Assembly (NCBI GenBank): GCA_035354435.1 | Contig: DAOQAY010000013.1 | Coordinates: 1 to 31,288, forward strand | Source of the DNA: JAKLDO01 sp035354435 | GTDB taxonomy: Bacteria > UBP6 > UBA1177 | Direction of reading: 5' to 3' | Length of the DNA stretch: 31,288 bases | Shown here: piece by piece, positions 1-9,179 of the stretch | Layout of the letters: each line of letters begins with the position of its first letter | Position numbering within the stretch: the first letter of the stretch is position 1 | The notes under the pieces: model-generated | Told to the model about the DNA's origin: nothing | The model's database searches: none | What the model saw: the letters and a program-made list of their open reading frames with translations, nothing else | Made by a program: the position numbers and the translations under genes

Positions 1-3000
1 GCCTTCGTGGGCTTTCGCATCGATCCCTTCGGCAAGTCCGCTGAAAACGACCTGATTTGCACCTGTCACTTTAGTTTCTCTCAAAACGGTCTCATCTGCC
101 TTAGTAAGCCTTACCTGATATTTCAAAGCTCCTGTGACAGCCTGCCATAATCCGCCATAACTGCTCCCTGTTATCATTTCGTCAATATCAGCTGTTCCCG
201 ATATATCCCCTTCTATATTAACTTCGACATCTCTGACAAATGAAGGAGCCGTGACTTCAGGCTTCTGCCCGATCGCATAAAGATAACCGTCACCTGCGCC
301 AGTTGCTATTTCAATCTTTCCGTCGTTATTCACATCAGCAAGAACAGGATTGCCTATCGCACCGTCAAATTTCATTGTCCATGCAAGTGTACCGTCTTCG
401 CTGTTAATAACATAAAGGTTTCCCTGCTTGTCCCCGACAACAAATTCATCAATAGAATCTCCGTCGATATCGCCAGTAACAATATTTGAAAGTGTTGTTC
501 CGCTGCAAAGACCGGATGTCGGTATCATGCTGACTGAAATATCTGTACTTATTCCATTGGAAAGGCACCTTCTCCAAAGCACAGAACCGTCAGCACCTGA
601 ATAAGCAGAAACATCTCCGAATTTTCCGCCAAGCGCTATGTCATAACCTTCATCTGCATCGATCTTTGATATGCCGGGATAAGGAGCATAATATTGATAC
701 AACGAATCTTCAGCCATACTTGTATCTATTTTCCATATTTCATTTCCTTCAAGATCGAACGCCTGTTTTTGATCTCCCTGTGCCTGATTTGCAAAGATAT
801 CAACTATTCCATCACCCGTGAAATCAGCAACAAAAGGATTGTGAGCCCATCTATTTACTGCAAATTGAGTTTGTTTTTCTATGGAAATCCCGCTTATGAT
901 GTCTGCTCTCGGTGCGTGAAAAATAATCATATCATCACTTCCGTCACCATTTATGTCCCCTGTAATTACTGAAGAATAGTTATATGATTCGCTTTCAGCT
1001 GGAAAATAGCTCCCGATTTCATCTCCACTTGATCCTTTCAAAGAATATAAAGCGTCTCCTTCCTCTTCAGAAGTAAAGGTAAAGGCAATATCTTTAAATC
1101 CGTCTCCGTCGAAATCACCTGTTAAGAAATTTGAAGGTGCAGTTATAATCTTTCCTGAAGTCCACCCCCACAATAAGCCTCCGTTTGAACCGTGAAGGTA
1201 GATATCTGTATAACCGTCGGAGTCAGTATAAAGAGAAATAAATTCATGTGATCCGTCTCCATTGCTGTCAAACGAAAAGAGCGGCTGACCGTATTGATTG
1301 ATCTGTGACCACTGCATTTCCGGCTGGTTTATCGCCGATGCCTTATCGAGATCAAGCAGAACATGAGAATAAGTGCTTGAAGTTGTTAATATCTTTCCAC
1401 CGTTTGATGAATTTATATATATTACATCTCCATTGAAGTTCCCTGTTTTTACTGTTTTCTCATTACCAAGTGCCGGCCCTCTGTCAAATATGTGAATATA
1501 ACCTTCATTTCCAGAAAGAAAAATATTCGAATCTGTAGCTGAAATAAATCCGAAACTTTTACCATCAAGCAGATATGTGACATCTCTTGTGGAAGCACTT
1601 GATCCGGTTCCGCTCATTGAAAACAGTTTATCTCCGATACCGTCAAGGTTTATGTCTTCAATTACAATTATTCCTCTTGCAATTCCGATAGAAACTGTTG
1701 CAGGAACATCGGTAACATATGTAACTCCGGCATCTTCAGTGTCTTCAGGCATTATTTTTACAACTTTCAACTTGTCTTTTGACCAGAATTTCCTGAAATC
1801 ACCGTCAGCAAATCCATAAGCCGAAATTGTTGAATATTCTCTCATTTTCTTTGATGCATCAGGAACGCTTTTCAAAATGAATTCCGATGTTCCATTCCCG
1901 TCAAGGTCTGCGATACCCTCAAGATACATATTATCAATCTTTGCCTGAAGCAATCCGTTATCGGCACGATATATCAATGTGGTCCATATATCCGGAACAT
2001 TTACACCATCAAGATCAGCTGTTCCTTCCATTGTATCGTTAAAAACTGAAACGACAACATCCATAATACCGTCACCGTTAAAATCGTCTATCGACCCGGG
2101 AACAATCCTCAATCCTTTGTTTGCAGTATTCTTTCCGTATTCATATTTCCATTGAATTGAGTCTTCGACAAAATCATAAACAGCAAAAACATATGAGCCG
2201 TTGCTTGAAGAAGTGGAACTGGTCCCTGTAAAAATAAATTCTTTCTGAACATCAGAATCAACATTGATTATCTGATTAAGACCATAAGCATAAGCTCCTT
2301 CGAGCACTCTGGGTTTGTCGCGCAGAAGCGTCCCGTCTGATGAATTAAAAACAGAAATAAGTCCTCCGGTAATTCTATCCATTATCATTTCTTTATTTCC
2401 GTCATTATTAAGATCACCGACCGCTATTTCCAGACCGTATCTTGGAATATTTTCGTTTATCTCCCATAGAAGAACCGGCAGAGAAGACCCGCCAGCAAAG
2501 CTGTATGCCCTCAACTCTGCAACACTCCATCTTCCCCTGACAATTATTTCTTCATAACCGTCATCATTAATGTCCGCAATTTTTACAAAAGATGGATATT
2601 CACTTGAAATTACAGAAAGGATCAAACCTGTTTGAGCTGAAACTATCCTTATCCCTGAAGTCCCGGAAACAACAAGTTCTTTATCTCCGTTCTTATCAAT
2701 GTCTGTAATTTTAAAAATACGACCTGCCCCGAAATTCTCAGTTTCCCACAGTTTGTTGAAACTGCTGTCAAAAGCCCTTACAACTCCGTTGATTGAAAAA
2801 TATATGTTTCCGTTATTCACAACAGCGTTTGGCGGAGAAACATATCCGCCCCGATAATACTTCCACAAAATCTCGGGAGTTGATATGTTCCCGTCTACAT
2901 CAGATGTTCCTGTACGAAAAGAGTTATCTTGAATTTCAGTCCAGAAACCATCTCCGGAAAGAAGAACCGTCCCGCAAATTACCCACAAAAACGCAACAAA

Positions 3001-3018
3001 AATCACATTTTTTTTCAT
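1..3018 (-). CDS. FG-GAP/VCBS-type repeat exported protein, C-terminus outside the window
   Basis: An open frame of 1006 codons begins at ATG 3018 and runs off the left edge without a stop. The N-terminus (MKKNVIFVAFLWVICGTVLL) is a Sec-type signal peptide without a convincing lipobox. About eleven acidic calcium-loop-like motifs follow, such as DINDDGYEE (about residue 150), DFNGDGIMD (about 310), DFDGDGFKD (about 640) and DVNNDGKIE (about 900). They are spaced as in FG-GAP/integrin-alpha-like beta-propeller blades, and short phrases such as LYVINSEDG and LYAIGQKP recall PQQ/YVTN-like blades. After about residue 915 the sequence changes to a segment resembling a fibronectin-III-like sandwich (beginning PEVTAPSFVRDVEVNI). 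Function is unknown. Such proteins are usually secreted or cell-surface and bind ligands or calcium. A good SD (GAGAGG, 3035-3030) and a near-consensus promoter precede it. It diverges from the polysaccharide operon, so it could be a surface protein made alongside the glycan. Confidence 0.85.
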   Translation of the reverse strand, partial: MKKNVIFVAFLWVICGTVLLSGDGFWTEIQDNSFRTGTSDVDGNISTPEILWKYYRGGYVSPPNAVVNNGNIYFSINGVVRAFDSSFNKLWETENFGAGRIFKITDIDKNGDKELVVSGTSGIRIVSAQTGLILSVISSEYPSFVKIADINDDGYEEIIVRGRWSVAELRAYSFAGGSSLPVLLWEINENIPRYGLEIAVGDLNNDGNKEMIMDRITGGLISVFNSSDGTLLRDKPRVLEGAYAYGLNQIINVDSDVQKEFIFTGTSSTSSSNGSYVFAVYDFVEDSIQWKYEYGKNTANKGLRIVPGSIDDFNGDGIMDVVVSVFNDTMEGTADLDGVNVPDIWTTLIYRADNGLLQAKIDNMYLEGIADLDGNGTSEFILKSVPDASKKMREYSTISAYGFADGDFRKFWSKDKLKVVKIMPEDTEDAGVTYVTDVPATVSIGIARGIIVIEDINLDGIGDKLFSMSGTGSSASTRDVTYLLDGKSFGFISATDSNIFLSGNEGYIHIFDRGPALGNEKTVKTGNFNGDVIYINSSNGGKILTTSSTYSHVLLDLDKASAINQPEMQWSQINQYGQPLFSFDSNGDGSHEFISLYTDSDGYTDIYLHGSNGGLLWGWTSGKIITAPSNFLTGDFDGDGFKDIAFTFTSEEEGDALYSLKGSSGDEIGSYFPAESESYNYSSVITGDINGDGSDDMIIFHAPRADIISGISIEKQTQFAVNRWAHNPFVADFTGDGIVDIFANQAQGDQKQAFDLEGNEIWKIDTSMAEDSLYQYYAPYPGISKIDADEGYDIALGGKFGDVSAYSGADGSVLWRRCLSNGISTDISVSMIPTSGLCSGTTLSNIVTGDIDGDSIDEFVVGDKQGNLYVINSEDGTLAWTMKFDGAIGNPVLADVNNDGKIEIATGAGDGYLYAIGQKPEVTAPSFVRDVEVNIEGDISGTADIDEMITGSSYGGLWQAVTGALKYQVRLTKADETVLRETKVTGANQVVFSGLAEGIDAKAHEG

Positions 3019-3055
3019 AATATAAAACCTCTCAGTCCGAAATTAACTTATTGAT

Positions 3056-3083
3056 ATTATAGATTGTATCGCCATAGAGTCAA
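3056..3083 (-). promoter_or_regulatory. Sigma70-type promoter of the FG-GAP protein gene
   Basis: On the minus strand TTGACT (3083-3078) and TATAAT (3061-3056) are separated by 16 bases. The predicted start of transcription near 3049 leaves a leader of about 30 bases that contains the SD GAGAGG. Confidence 0.65.
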
Positions 3084-3143
3084 TAGAACAACTTCCGACC
3101 GTGAACCATTACTCAATTCAGTCCGGCAAATTGCGTGGGTTCC

Positions 3144-3171
3144 TTGCATTCCATTACCTTTTTTCTATAAT
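3144..3171 (+). promoter_or_regulatory. Sigma70-type promoter of the plus-strand polysaccharide operon
   Basis: TTGCAT (3144-3149) and TATAAT (3166-3171) are separated by 16 bases. The predicted transcript would start near 3178, about 29 bases before ATG 3207. It diverges from the FG-GAP promoter with about 60 bases between the two -35 boxes, leaving room for a shared regulator. Confidence 0.6.
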
Positions 3172-3206
3172 CATCAGGTATTCCAAGTCTTTGCAGTGGA
3201 GATATA

Positions 3207-5321
3207 ATGAAACAGATTTTACAGAATTTGAAAAACGGAAATACTGAACTCGCAGAAGTTCCGGCTCCTATTTTAAAAAAGGGACATATTCTAATTGAAA
3301 CTTCAACAACATTAATCTCTGCCGGTACAGAAAGAATGCTCGTTGAATTCGGCAAATCCGGACTTATTGATAAGGCAAGGAGCCAACCGGACAGAGTAAA
3401 ACAGGTACTTGAAAAAATAAGAACCGATGGACTTATGCCCACACTTGAAGCAGTGAGAAGCAAACTTGAACAACCGATTCCGCTTGGTTATTCAAATGTC
3501 GGGAAGATTATTGAAACAGCAGAAGATGTTCACGGATTTTCTGTCGGTGACAGAGTGCTGAACAATGGAAATCATGCTGAGATCGTATGCGTTCCAAAGA
3601 ATTTATGTTCAAAGATCCCCGAGAATGTAAGTGATGAAGAAGCAGCATTCACAGTTATAGGCGCAATCGCCCTTCAAGGTATCAGACTTGTAAACCCGAC
3701 AATCGGCGAAACGATTGCAGTTACCGGTCTGGGATTGATAGGTCTTGTTACAGTTCAAATTCTTAAAACAAACGGTTGCAGAGTTCTCGGAATTGATGTT
3801 GACAGTTCAAAATGTGAAATGGCAAGATCTTTCGGAGCTGAAACTGCCGATATTTCAAAAGGGCAGGACCCTCTTGATATTGCGAAATCCTTCTCAAAAG
3901 GAAAGGGTATCGACGGAGTGATCATAACTGCTTCGACAGAAAGCAATGAACCGGTAAGTCAGGCTGCAAATATGTGCAGGAAAAGAGGCCGGATCGTCCT
4001 TGTCGGAGTTACAGGTCTAAATCTTTCGAGAGCTGATTTTTACGAAAAAGAACTTTCTTTCCAAGTTTCCTGCTCTTACGGTCCTGGAAGGTACGATCCC
4101 AATTACGAACAGGCCGGAAATGACTACCCTTTCGGATATATAAGGTGGACCGAACAAAGAAATTTTGAAGCAGTACTTGAAATGCTTTCGAATGGTTCTC
4201 TGGATTTCAAGCCATTGATCTCACACAGGTTTTTATTTCAGGAAGCACAGAAAGCATATTCAACGCTTACAAGCAGTGAAAAATATCTCGGAATCATTCT
4301 TAATTATAAAAACAGGGAAAATAACAAGTTTTCAAATTCCGTCACCTTTCCGGGAAATAACAACAAAACTTCAAAAGCCGTTGTCGGATTTATAGGTGCA
4401 GGCAATTATGCCGGAAGGACTCTTATTCCTGCATTTTCTAAAGCCGGAGCACAACTTCAGGCTGTTGTTGCCTCAAGTGGCATCAACCCGGCTTTTTATG
4501 CCAAGAAATACGGAATACCTGTTGCCGGCACAGAAACAGAAATTATTATTAAAAACAGCCTGATAAACACCGTTGTAATCGGAACTCGTCACGATTCCCA
4601 TGCAAAATATGTTATTGAAGCGCTCCGGGAAGGAAAACACATTTTTGTTGAAAAACCGCTCGCTTTAACCATTAAAGAACTTGAAGAAATTGAGAATGAA
4701 TATAGATCATTGGGAGATAAAGCACCTCTGATGATGGTCGGATTCAATAGAAGATTTTCGCCCCAGATCAGGAAAATGAAAGCACTTCTTGAACAGACGA
4801 ACGCTCCTAAAAGCTTTATTTTAACCGTTAATGCAGGAGAAATCCCTTCTAATCACTGGACTCAGGATATAAGATCAGGAGGCGGCAGAATTATTGGAGA
4901 AGGATGTCACTTCATTGACCTTTTAAGATTTCTCGCAGGCTCTGCTATAAAAGAAATAAAAACCGTTTATATGGGTGACAACCCCGCAGTTGACATAAAA
5001 AGTGACAAAGCATCAATAACTGTTTCATTTAAAGACGGGTCTTTTGGAACAGTCCATTATTTTGCAAACGGACACAAAAGCTTCCCGAAAGAACGGCTGG
5101 AAATTTTTTGCAACGGAGCAATACTCCAGCTTGATAACTTCAGAAAATTAAAAGGTTACGGGTGGAAAGGTTTTTCAAAAATGAATTTATGGAAACAGGA
5201 TAAAGGTCAGTTTGAATGTGTTGCGGAATTCGTTAAAGCAATTGAAAACGGTAAACCGTCACCCATAAGTTTTGAAGAATTGATAGAAGTGAGCAAAGCA
5301 TCTGTTGAGGCATCAATTTGA
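3207..5321 (+). CDS. Fused zinc-less MDR dehydrogenase / Gfo-Idh-MocA oxidoreductase
   Basis: A 704-residue two-domain protein. The first half (about 1-350) is a medium-chain dehydrogenase/reductase: a GroES-like part followed by a Rossmann fold with the glycine motif TGLGLIGL near residue 174. Where zinc-dependent alcohol dehydrogenases carry the catalytic cysteine motif, this protein reads ISAGTE, so catalytic zinc is probably absent. The second half (about 390-704) is a Gfo/Idh/MocA oxidoreductase with nucleotide motif GFIGAGNYAG, the conserved EKP near residue 481, and GEGCHFIDLLRF near 560. This fusion is known from exopolysaccharide clusters, often next to a heparinase II/III-like gene as here. 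The likely role is NAD(P)-dependent oxidation or reduction of a nucleotide sugar or glycan intermediate; the substrate is unknown. ATG 3207 has SD GGAG at 3198-3201. The stop overlaps the next start. Confidence 0.9.
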   Translation: MKQILQNLKNGNTELAEVPAPILKKGHILIETSTTLISAGTERMLVEFGKSGLIDKARSQPDRVKQVLEKIRTDGLMPTLEAVRSKLEQPIPLGYSNVGKIIETAEDVHGFSVGDRVLNNGNHAEIVCVPKNLCSKIPENVSDEEAAFTVIGAIALQGIRLVNPTIGETIAVTGLGLIGLVTVQILKTNGCRVLGIDVDSSKCEMARSFGAETADISKGQDPLDIAKSFSKGKGIDGVIITASTESNEPVSQAANMCRKRGRIVLVGVTGLNLSRADFYEKELSFQVSCSYGPGRYDPNYEQAGNDYPFGYIRWTEQRNFEAVLEMLSNGSLDFKPLISHRFLFQEAQKAYSTLTSSEKYLGIILNYKNRENNKFSNSVTFPGNNNKTSKAVVGFIGAGNYAGRTLIPAFSKAGAQLQAVVASSGINPAFYAKKYGIPVAGTETEIIIKNSLINTVVIGTRHDSHAKYVIEALREGKHIFVEKPLALTIKELEEIENEYRSLGDKAPLMMVGFNRRFSPQIRKMKALLEQTNAPKSFILTVNAGEIPSNHWTQDIRSGGGRIIGEGCHFIDLLRFLAGSAIKEIKTVYMGDNPAVDIKSDKASITVSFKDGSFGTVHYFANGHKSFPKERLEIFCNGAILQLDNFRKLKGYGWKGFSKMNLWKQDKGQFECVAEFVKAIENGKPSPISFEELIEVSKASVEASI

Positions 5322-6880
5322 ATCTTTCAAGGTTTTTTTCAACCATTACACATATGAAACCTATTCAGATTTATTACAGAATACATTATTTTTTCCGCTC
5401 AAAAACAGGGATGACAGGTGAAACAACCAATTTTACTTTGCCGGAAAACATTTCTCACCTCAAACTTTCCGGATCAATACCTCAAATACAGTCATATTCT
5501 GATGACGGAACTTTCCGGTTTTTGAATAGAGAAACTAAGTTTTCATCCGGAATCGACTGGAATTTTTCCGATCATGGAAAACTCTGGCTTTATAATCTGA
5601 ATTACTTCGATTTTCTGAATCAGAAAGAAATGAGTGACAACAAAGGTCTTGAATTAATTAACGATTTTATTAATAATTATGATAATATCAAATACGGGAA
5701 AGATCCATATCCTTCAAGTTTAAGAACCGTGAACTGGATAAAATTTCTAAGTTATAGAAATATAAACGATAAAAAGATCGACATATCTCTTTACGCTCAA
5801 TATCTTCGCCTGATAAATAATCTTGAATATCATCTTCTGGGCAACCATCTTCTTGAAAACGGGTTCTCTCTTCTTGCAGGAGCTGTCTATTTCCGTAGTG
5901 ACAAAATATATGAAACTGCCTGCAGAATATTGAGAAAAGAACTGGAAGAACAAATTCTCCCTGACGGTGGACATTTTGAACTCAGCCCGATGTATCACCA
6001 GACAATTCTTTTAAGAGTGCTTGATTCAATAAATATTTTAAAAAACAATGATTTTAGAAAAGACGAGCTTCTTCTGCTATTAATTAAAAAAGCTTCGCTG
6101 ATGACCGGATGGTTGGAAAACATGACATTTTCAAATGGAGAAATTCCGCTTTTCAATGATAGTTCAAAAGAGATATCCCCGACAACAAAAGAACTCCTTT
6201 TTTATGCCAAAAATCTTGAAATTATTACCGGAAATAAAACTCTGAAAGAATCAGGCTACAGAAAATACAAAGGTGAAAACTATGAAATGATCGTTGATGC
6301 CGGCAATATTGGACCGGACTACATTCCGGGACACGGTCATGCAGATATGTTTACTTTTGAGCTTAATTTTAAAGGAAATCAGGTCATTGTTGACACTGGA
6401 ACTTCTACCTATGAAATTTGTGAAAGAAGAAATCTTGAACGGTCGACTTCTGCACACAACACTGTTACAATCCAAAATGAGAATCAATCGGATGTGTGGG
6501 CTGGATTCCGAGTCGGGAAAAGGGCGGAAATTAAAATAACGGATGAGTCTGAAAACGGCATTAAAGCTTCACATAATGGATATAAAAGGTTCGGGATCAT
6601 TCACGAAAGATCATTTGAATGCGAAAAGAACCGCATAGTTATCACTGACAGGTTGATTTCCGAAGGTTCTGGAATTGCAAGATTTCACTTTGCGCCTGAA
6701 ACGAACCCTGTTTTGGGAAAGAACACTATTTTAATTGACGGGATCAAGTTCAGTTTCGAGAATGCCTCAAAGATAAAATTAGTTGATTTTGACTATGGTT
6801 GCGGGTTTAACTTTACTAAAAAATCTGTTTGTGCTGAAATAGAGTTCGACAATGACTTGAATACGGTGATTGAAATATGA
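5318..6880 (+). CDS. Heparinase II/III-like (alginate lyase superfamily) protein
   Basis: A 520-residue protein. The N-terminal half is alpha-helical, alginate-lyase-like, with NHLLENGFSLLAGAVYF and FELSPMYHQ near residues 180-230. The C-terminal half is the heparinase II/III-like beta-sandwich, with PGHGHADMFTFEL and VDTGTSTYE near 340-370. The family cleaves or modifies uronate-containing polysaccharides by beta-elimination, using Tyr/His residues of the type seen here; homologues in exopolysaccharide loci are thought to tailor or trim the glycan. No signal peptide is seen, so the compartment is unclear. I chose TTG 5318, which overlaps the upstream TGA (TTGA) and has GAGG at 5307-5310. The residues before the first ATG (5354), ending THMKPIQIYYRI, match the usual N-terminus of this family, so starting at 5354 would lose conserved sequence. 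Confidence 0.85.
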   Translation: MNLSRFFSTITHMKPIQIYYRIHYFFRSKTGMTGETTNFTLPENISHLKLSGSIPQIQSYSDDGTFRFLNRETKFSSGIDWNFSDHGKLWLYNLNYFDFLNQKEMSDNKGLELINDFINNYDNIKYGKDPYPSSLRTVNWIKFLSYRNINDKKIDISLYAQYLRLINNLEYHLLGNHLLENGFSLLAGAVYFRSDKIYETACRILRKELEEQILPDGGHFELSPMYHQTILLRVLDSINILKNNDFRKDELLLLLIKKASLMTGWLENMTFSNGEIPLFNDSSKEISPTTKELLFYAKNLEIITGNKTLKESGYRKYKGENYEMIVDAGNIGPDYIPGHGHADMFTFELNFKGNQVIVDTGTSTYEICERRNLERSTSAHNTVTIQNENQSDVWAGFRVGKRAEIKITDESENGIKASHNGYKRFGIIHERSFECEKNRIVITDRLISEGSGIARFHFAPETNPVLGKNTILIDGIKFSFENASKIKLVDFDYGCGFNFTKKSVCAEIEFDNDLNTVIEI

Positions 6881-8097
6881 AAATCCTCTTTATTTCAGAT
6901 AATTTTCCGCCGGAAGTCAACGCTCCAGCCACAAGAACAATTGAGCATTGTGCCGAATGGGTTAAAAACGGGGCAGAAGTCACAGTCATAACCTGTGCTC
7001 CTAATTTTCCTTCCGGGAAGGTATTCATTGGATACAAGAACAGACTTTGGCAGAAAGAACAGATCTATGGAATAACTGTAATAAGAGTATGGAGCTACAT
7101 TTCTTCCAACGAAGGATTTATAAAAAGGATTCTGGATTATATGAGTTTTTCCTTTTCAGCTTTTCTGGCGGGTCTTTTTATAAAATGTGATATTATTGTC
7201 GCCACTTCTCCTCAATTTTTCACAGCTCTGACTGGATGGGAACTTTCTATTTTTAAAAGGAAACCATGGATATTTGAACTTCGAGATCTCTGGCCTGAAT
7301 CGATAAAAGCCGTTGGAGCTATGAAAAACGGATTTGTACTTAAAATCCTTGAAAAGGTAGAGCTTTTTTTATATCGCAAAGCATCAGGAATAGTTTCAGT
7401 TACAAATTCTTTCAAGAAAAATCTAATTGAACGGGGAATAAGTGAAGATAAAATCCATGTAATAACGAACGGTTCAAATGTCGAACTTTTCAAACCGGTT
7501 GAAAAAAATGAACTGCTTCTTAATGACCTCGGTTTAAAGAACAAATTCATAATCGGATACATCGGAACTCACGGCATGGCTCATGGTCTCGGATTTATTC
7601 TTGAGTGTATGAAGAAAATTGAAAACAAAGATATTCATTTCATTATGATAGGAGAAGGCGCTGACAAAAAGAATTTAAAGACGCTCGCCGGAAAACTTGA
7701 ACTGAAAAATGTCACTTTCCTTGATTCTGTTCCCAAGGAGAAGATCTCAAAATACATTTCGATCACTGATGTATCTCTTGTTCCTTTGAGAAAATGCGAA
7801 ACCTTCAAGACAGTCATACCATCGAAAATTTTTGAATCTGCAGCCATGAACAAGCCGGTACTGCTGGGTGTTGAAGGTGAATCAAAGGAAATAATTGAAA
7901 AATATAACGCCGGAATATGTTTTATTCCTGAAAATGAGGAAGCTTTTCTTTCAGCAGTAAAAAACCTTTCTGAAAACAAGGAGCTTTATTCTTCTTTCGA
8001 AAAAGGGTGTAAAAAAATGGCTCGGGATTATGACAGGAAAACGCTTGCAATTAAAATGCTTAGTATAATGACAGAGATTGCAAAGGTGAAAAAATGA
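6877..8097 (+). CDS. WbuB-like GT4 glycosyltransferase
   Basis: A 406-residue GT-B glycosyltransferase. The N-terminus (ISDNFPPEVNAPATRTIEH, then APNFPSGKVFIGY) is typical of the WbuB subgroup of family GT4, known from O-antigen and capsule loci. The C-terminal domain carries FIIGYIGTHGMAHGL, the nucleotide-sugar-binding region VTFLDSVPKEKI, and PSKIFESAAMNKPVL, corresponding to the E-x7-E area. It probably works on the cytoplasmic face, adding one sugar to an undecaprenyl-linked oligosaccharide; donor and acceptor cannot be read from sequence. Start ATG overlaps the previous stop (ATGA), and its stop overlaps the epimerase start in the same way. It therefore belongs to a translationally coupled operon. 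Confidence 0.88.
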   Translation: MKILFISDNFPPEVNAPATRTIEHCAEWVKNGAEVTVITCAPNFPSGKVFIGYKNRLWQKEQIYGITVIRVWSYISSNEGFIKRILDYMSFSFSAFLAGLFIKCDIIVATSPQFFTALTGWELSIFKRKPWIFELRDLWPESIKAVGAMKNGFVLKILEKVELFLYRKASGIVSVTNSFKKNLIERGISEDKIHVITNGSNVELFKPVEKNELLLNDLGLKNKFIIGYIGTHGMAHGLGFILECMKKIENKDIHFIMIGEGADKKNLKTLAGKLELKNVTFLDSVPKEKISKYISITDVSLVPLRKCETFKTVIPSKIFESAAMNKPVLLGVEGESKEIIEKYNAGICFIPENEEAFLSAVKNLSENKELYSSFEKGCKKMARDYDRKTLAIKMLSIMTEIAKVKK

Positions 8098-9179
8098 AAA
8101 TACATCTTATTGCAGCGGCAAGACCTAATTTCATGAAAATAGCACCGCTTTATCACGCAATGAAAGAGATTGAATCTTTTGAAATTAAAATCGTTCATAC
8201 AGGACAGCACTATGACAAAAATATGAGCGCTGATTTTTTTAATGACCTTAAACTTCCTTCCCCTGATTTTAACCTCGGAGTCGGTGGAGGAACTCAGGCG
8301 GAACAAGTCGGCAACACAATGATAGCTTATGAAAAAGTGTGCATCAGCGATAAACCCGACCTTGTGATCGTTGTCGGTGATGTCAATGCAACAATGTCCT
8401 GTTCTGTAACTGCAAAAAAACTCGGGATAAAAGTGGCCCATCTTGAAGCCGGAATACGAAGTTTCGATCTCACGATGCCGGAAGAAATAAATAGAATGGT
8501 CACTGACCGAATTTGTGATTATTTCTGGACACCGTCAGCTGAAGCAGATGAAAATCTCATAAAAGAAGGAACCCCGAAAGAAAATATCACTCTTGTCGGG
8601 AATATAATGATCGACTCGCTAGAAATGATGCGAAGTGAAATAATGAAAGTAAATGCCCCTCAGCGCTTTAAAGTTGAGAAAAACAAATATGCGGTTGTAA
8701 CATTTCACAGACCTTCCAATGTCGATGATAAGAAAAAACTTGAGAAAATCATAGAGATACTTGATGAAATATCAGAAAAAACACCGGTTATATTTCCAGT
8801 TCATCCGAGAACAAGAAAAAACATTGAACAATCTGGACTTACTGAATTATTTGAAAAAAGCAGGATCATAAAATCAGAACCTTTAAACTATAAAACATTC
8901 ATGAGTTTAGTTTTCGATTCCAAGTTTGTCGTTACAGACAGCGGAGGAATTCAGGAAGAAACGACATATCTGGGAATTCCGTGTCTCACAGTCAGAGATA
9001 ACACCGAAAGGCCTGTTACAGTATGGGAAGGAACAAACATGCTCGTTAATATTGATCAAATACTTGAGAATGTAATTAGAATCGAGAGCGGAAAATATAA
9101 AAAAGGGAAGATCCCGCTCTTCTGGGATGGAAAAACCGCAGACAGAGTAAAGACAATAATAAAGAGTCTCAGTCTATGA
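8094..9179 (+). CDS. wecB: UDP-N-acetylglucosamine 2-epimerase (WecB family)
   Basis: A 361-residue protein of the usual length for non-hydrolysing UDP-GlcNAc 2-epimerases. Characteristic segments are AAARPNFMKIAPL at the N-terminus, TGQHYDKNMS, VVGDVNATMSCS, HLEAGIRSFD, PEEINRMVTD, VTFHRPSNVD, FPVHPRT and TDSGGIQEE. It would interconvert UDP-GlcNAc and UDP-ManNAc in the cytoplasm. An alternative is a WbpI-type enzyme acting on UDP-2,3-diacetamido-glucuronic acid. That reading is attractive because a WbpG-HisH-HisF module follows on the other strand, but the rest of the Wbp pathway is not in this window. It is the last gene of the plus-strand operon. Its TGA is the first half of the palindrome TGATCA shared with hisF. 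Confidence 0.88.
   Translation: MKIHLIAAARPNFMKIAPLYHAMKEIESFEIKIVHTGQHYDKNMSADFFNDLKLPSPDFNLGVGGGTQAEQVGNTMIAYEKVCISDKPDLVIVVGDVNATMSCSVTAKKLGIKVAHLEAGIRSFDLTMPEEINRMVTDRICDYFWTPSAEADENLIKEGTPKENITLVGNIMIDSLEMMRSEIMKVNAPQRFKVEKNKYAVVTFHRPSNVDDKKKLEKIIEILDEISEKTPVIFPVHPRTRKNIEQSGLTELFEKSRIIKSEPLNYKTFMSLVFDSKFVVTDSGGIQEETTYLGIPCLTVRDNTERPVTVWEGTNMLVNIDQILENVIRIESGKYKKGKIPLFWDGKTADRVKTIIKSLSL

Noticed and set aside
8028..8441. Minus-strand 137-codon open frame across the WbuB-like/epimerase junction
   Set aside because: It lies opposite two well-supported, coupled genes and shows no family motif.
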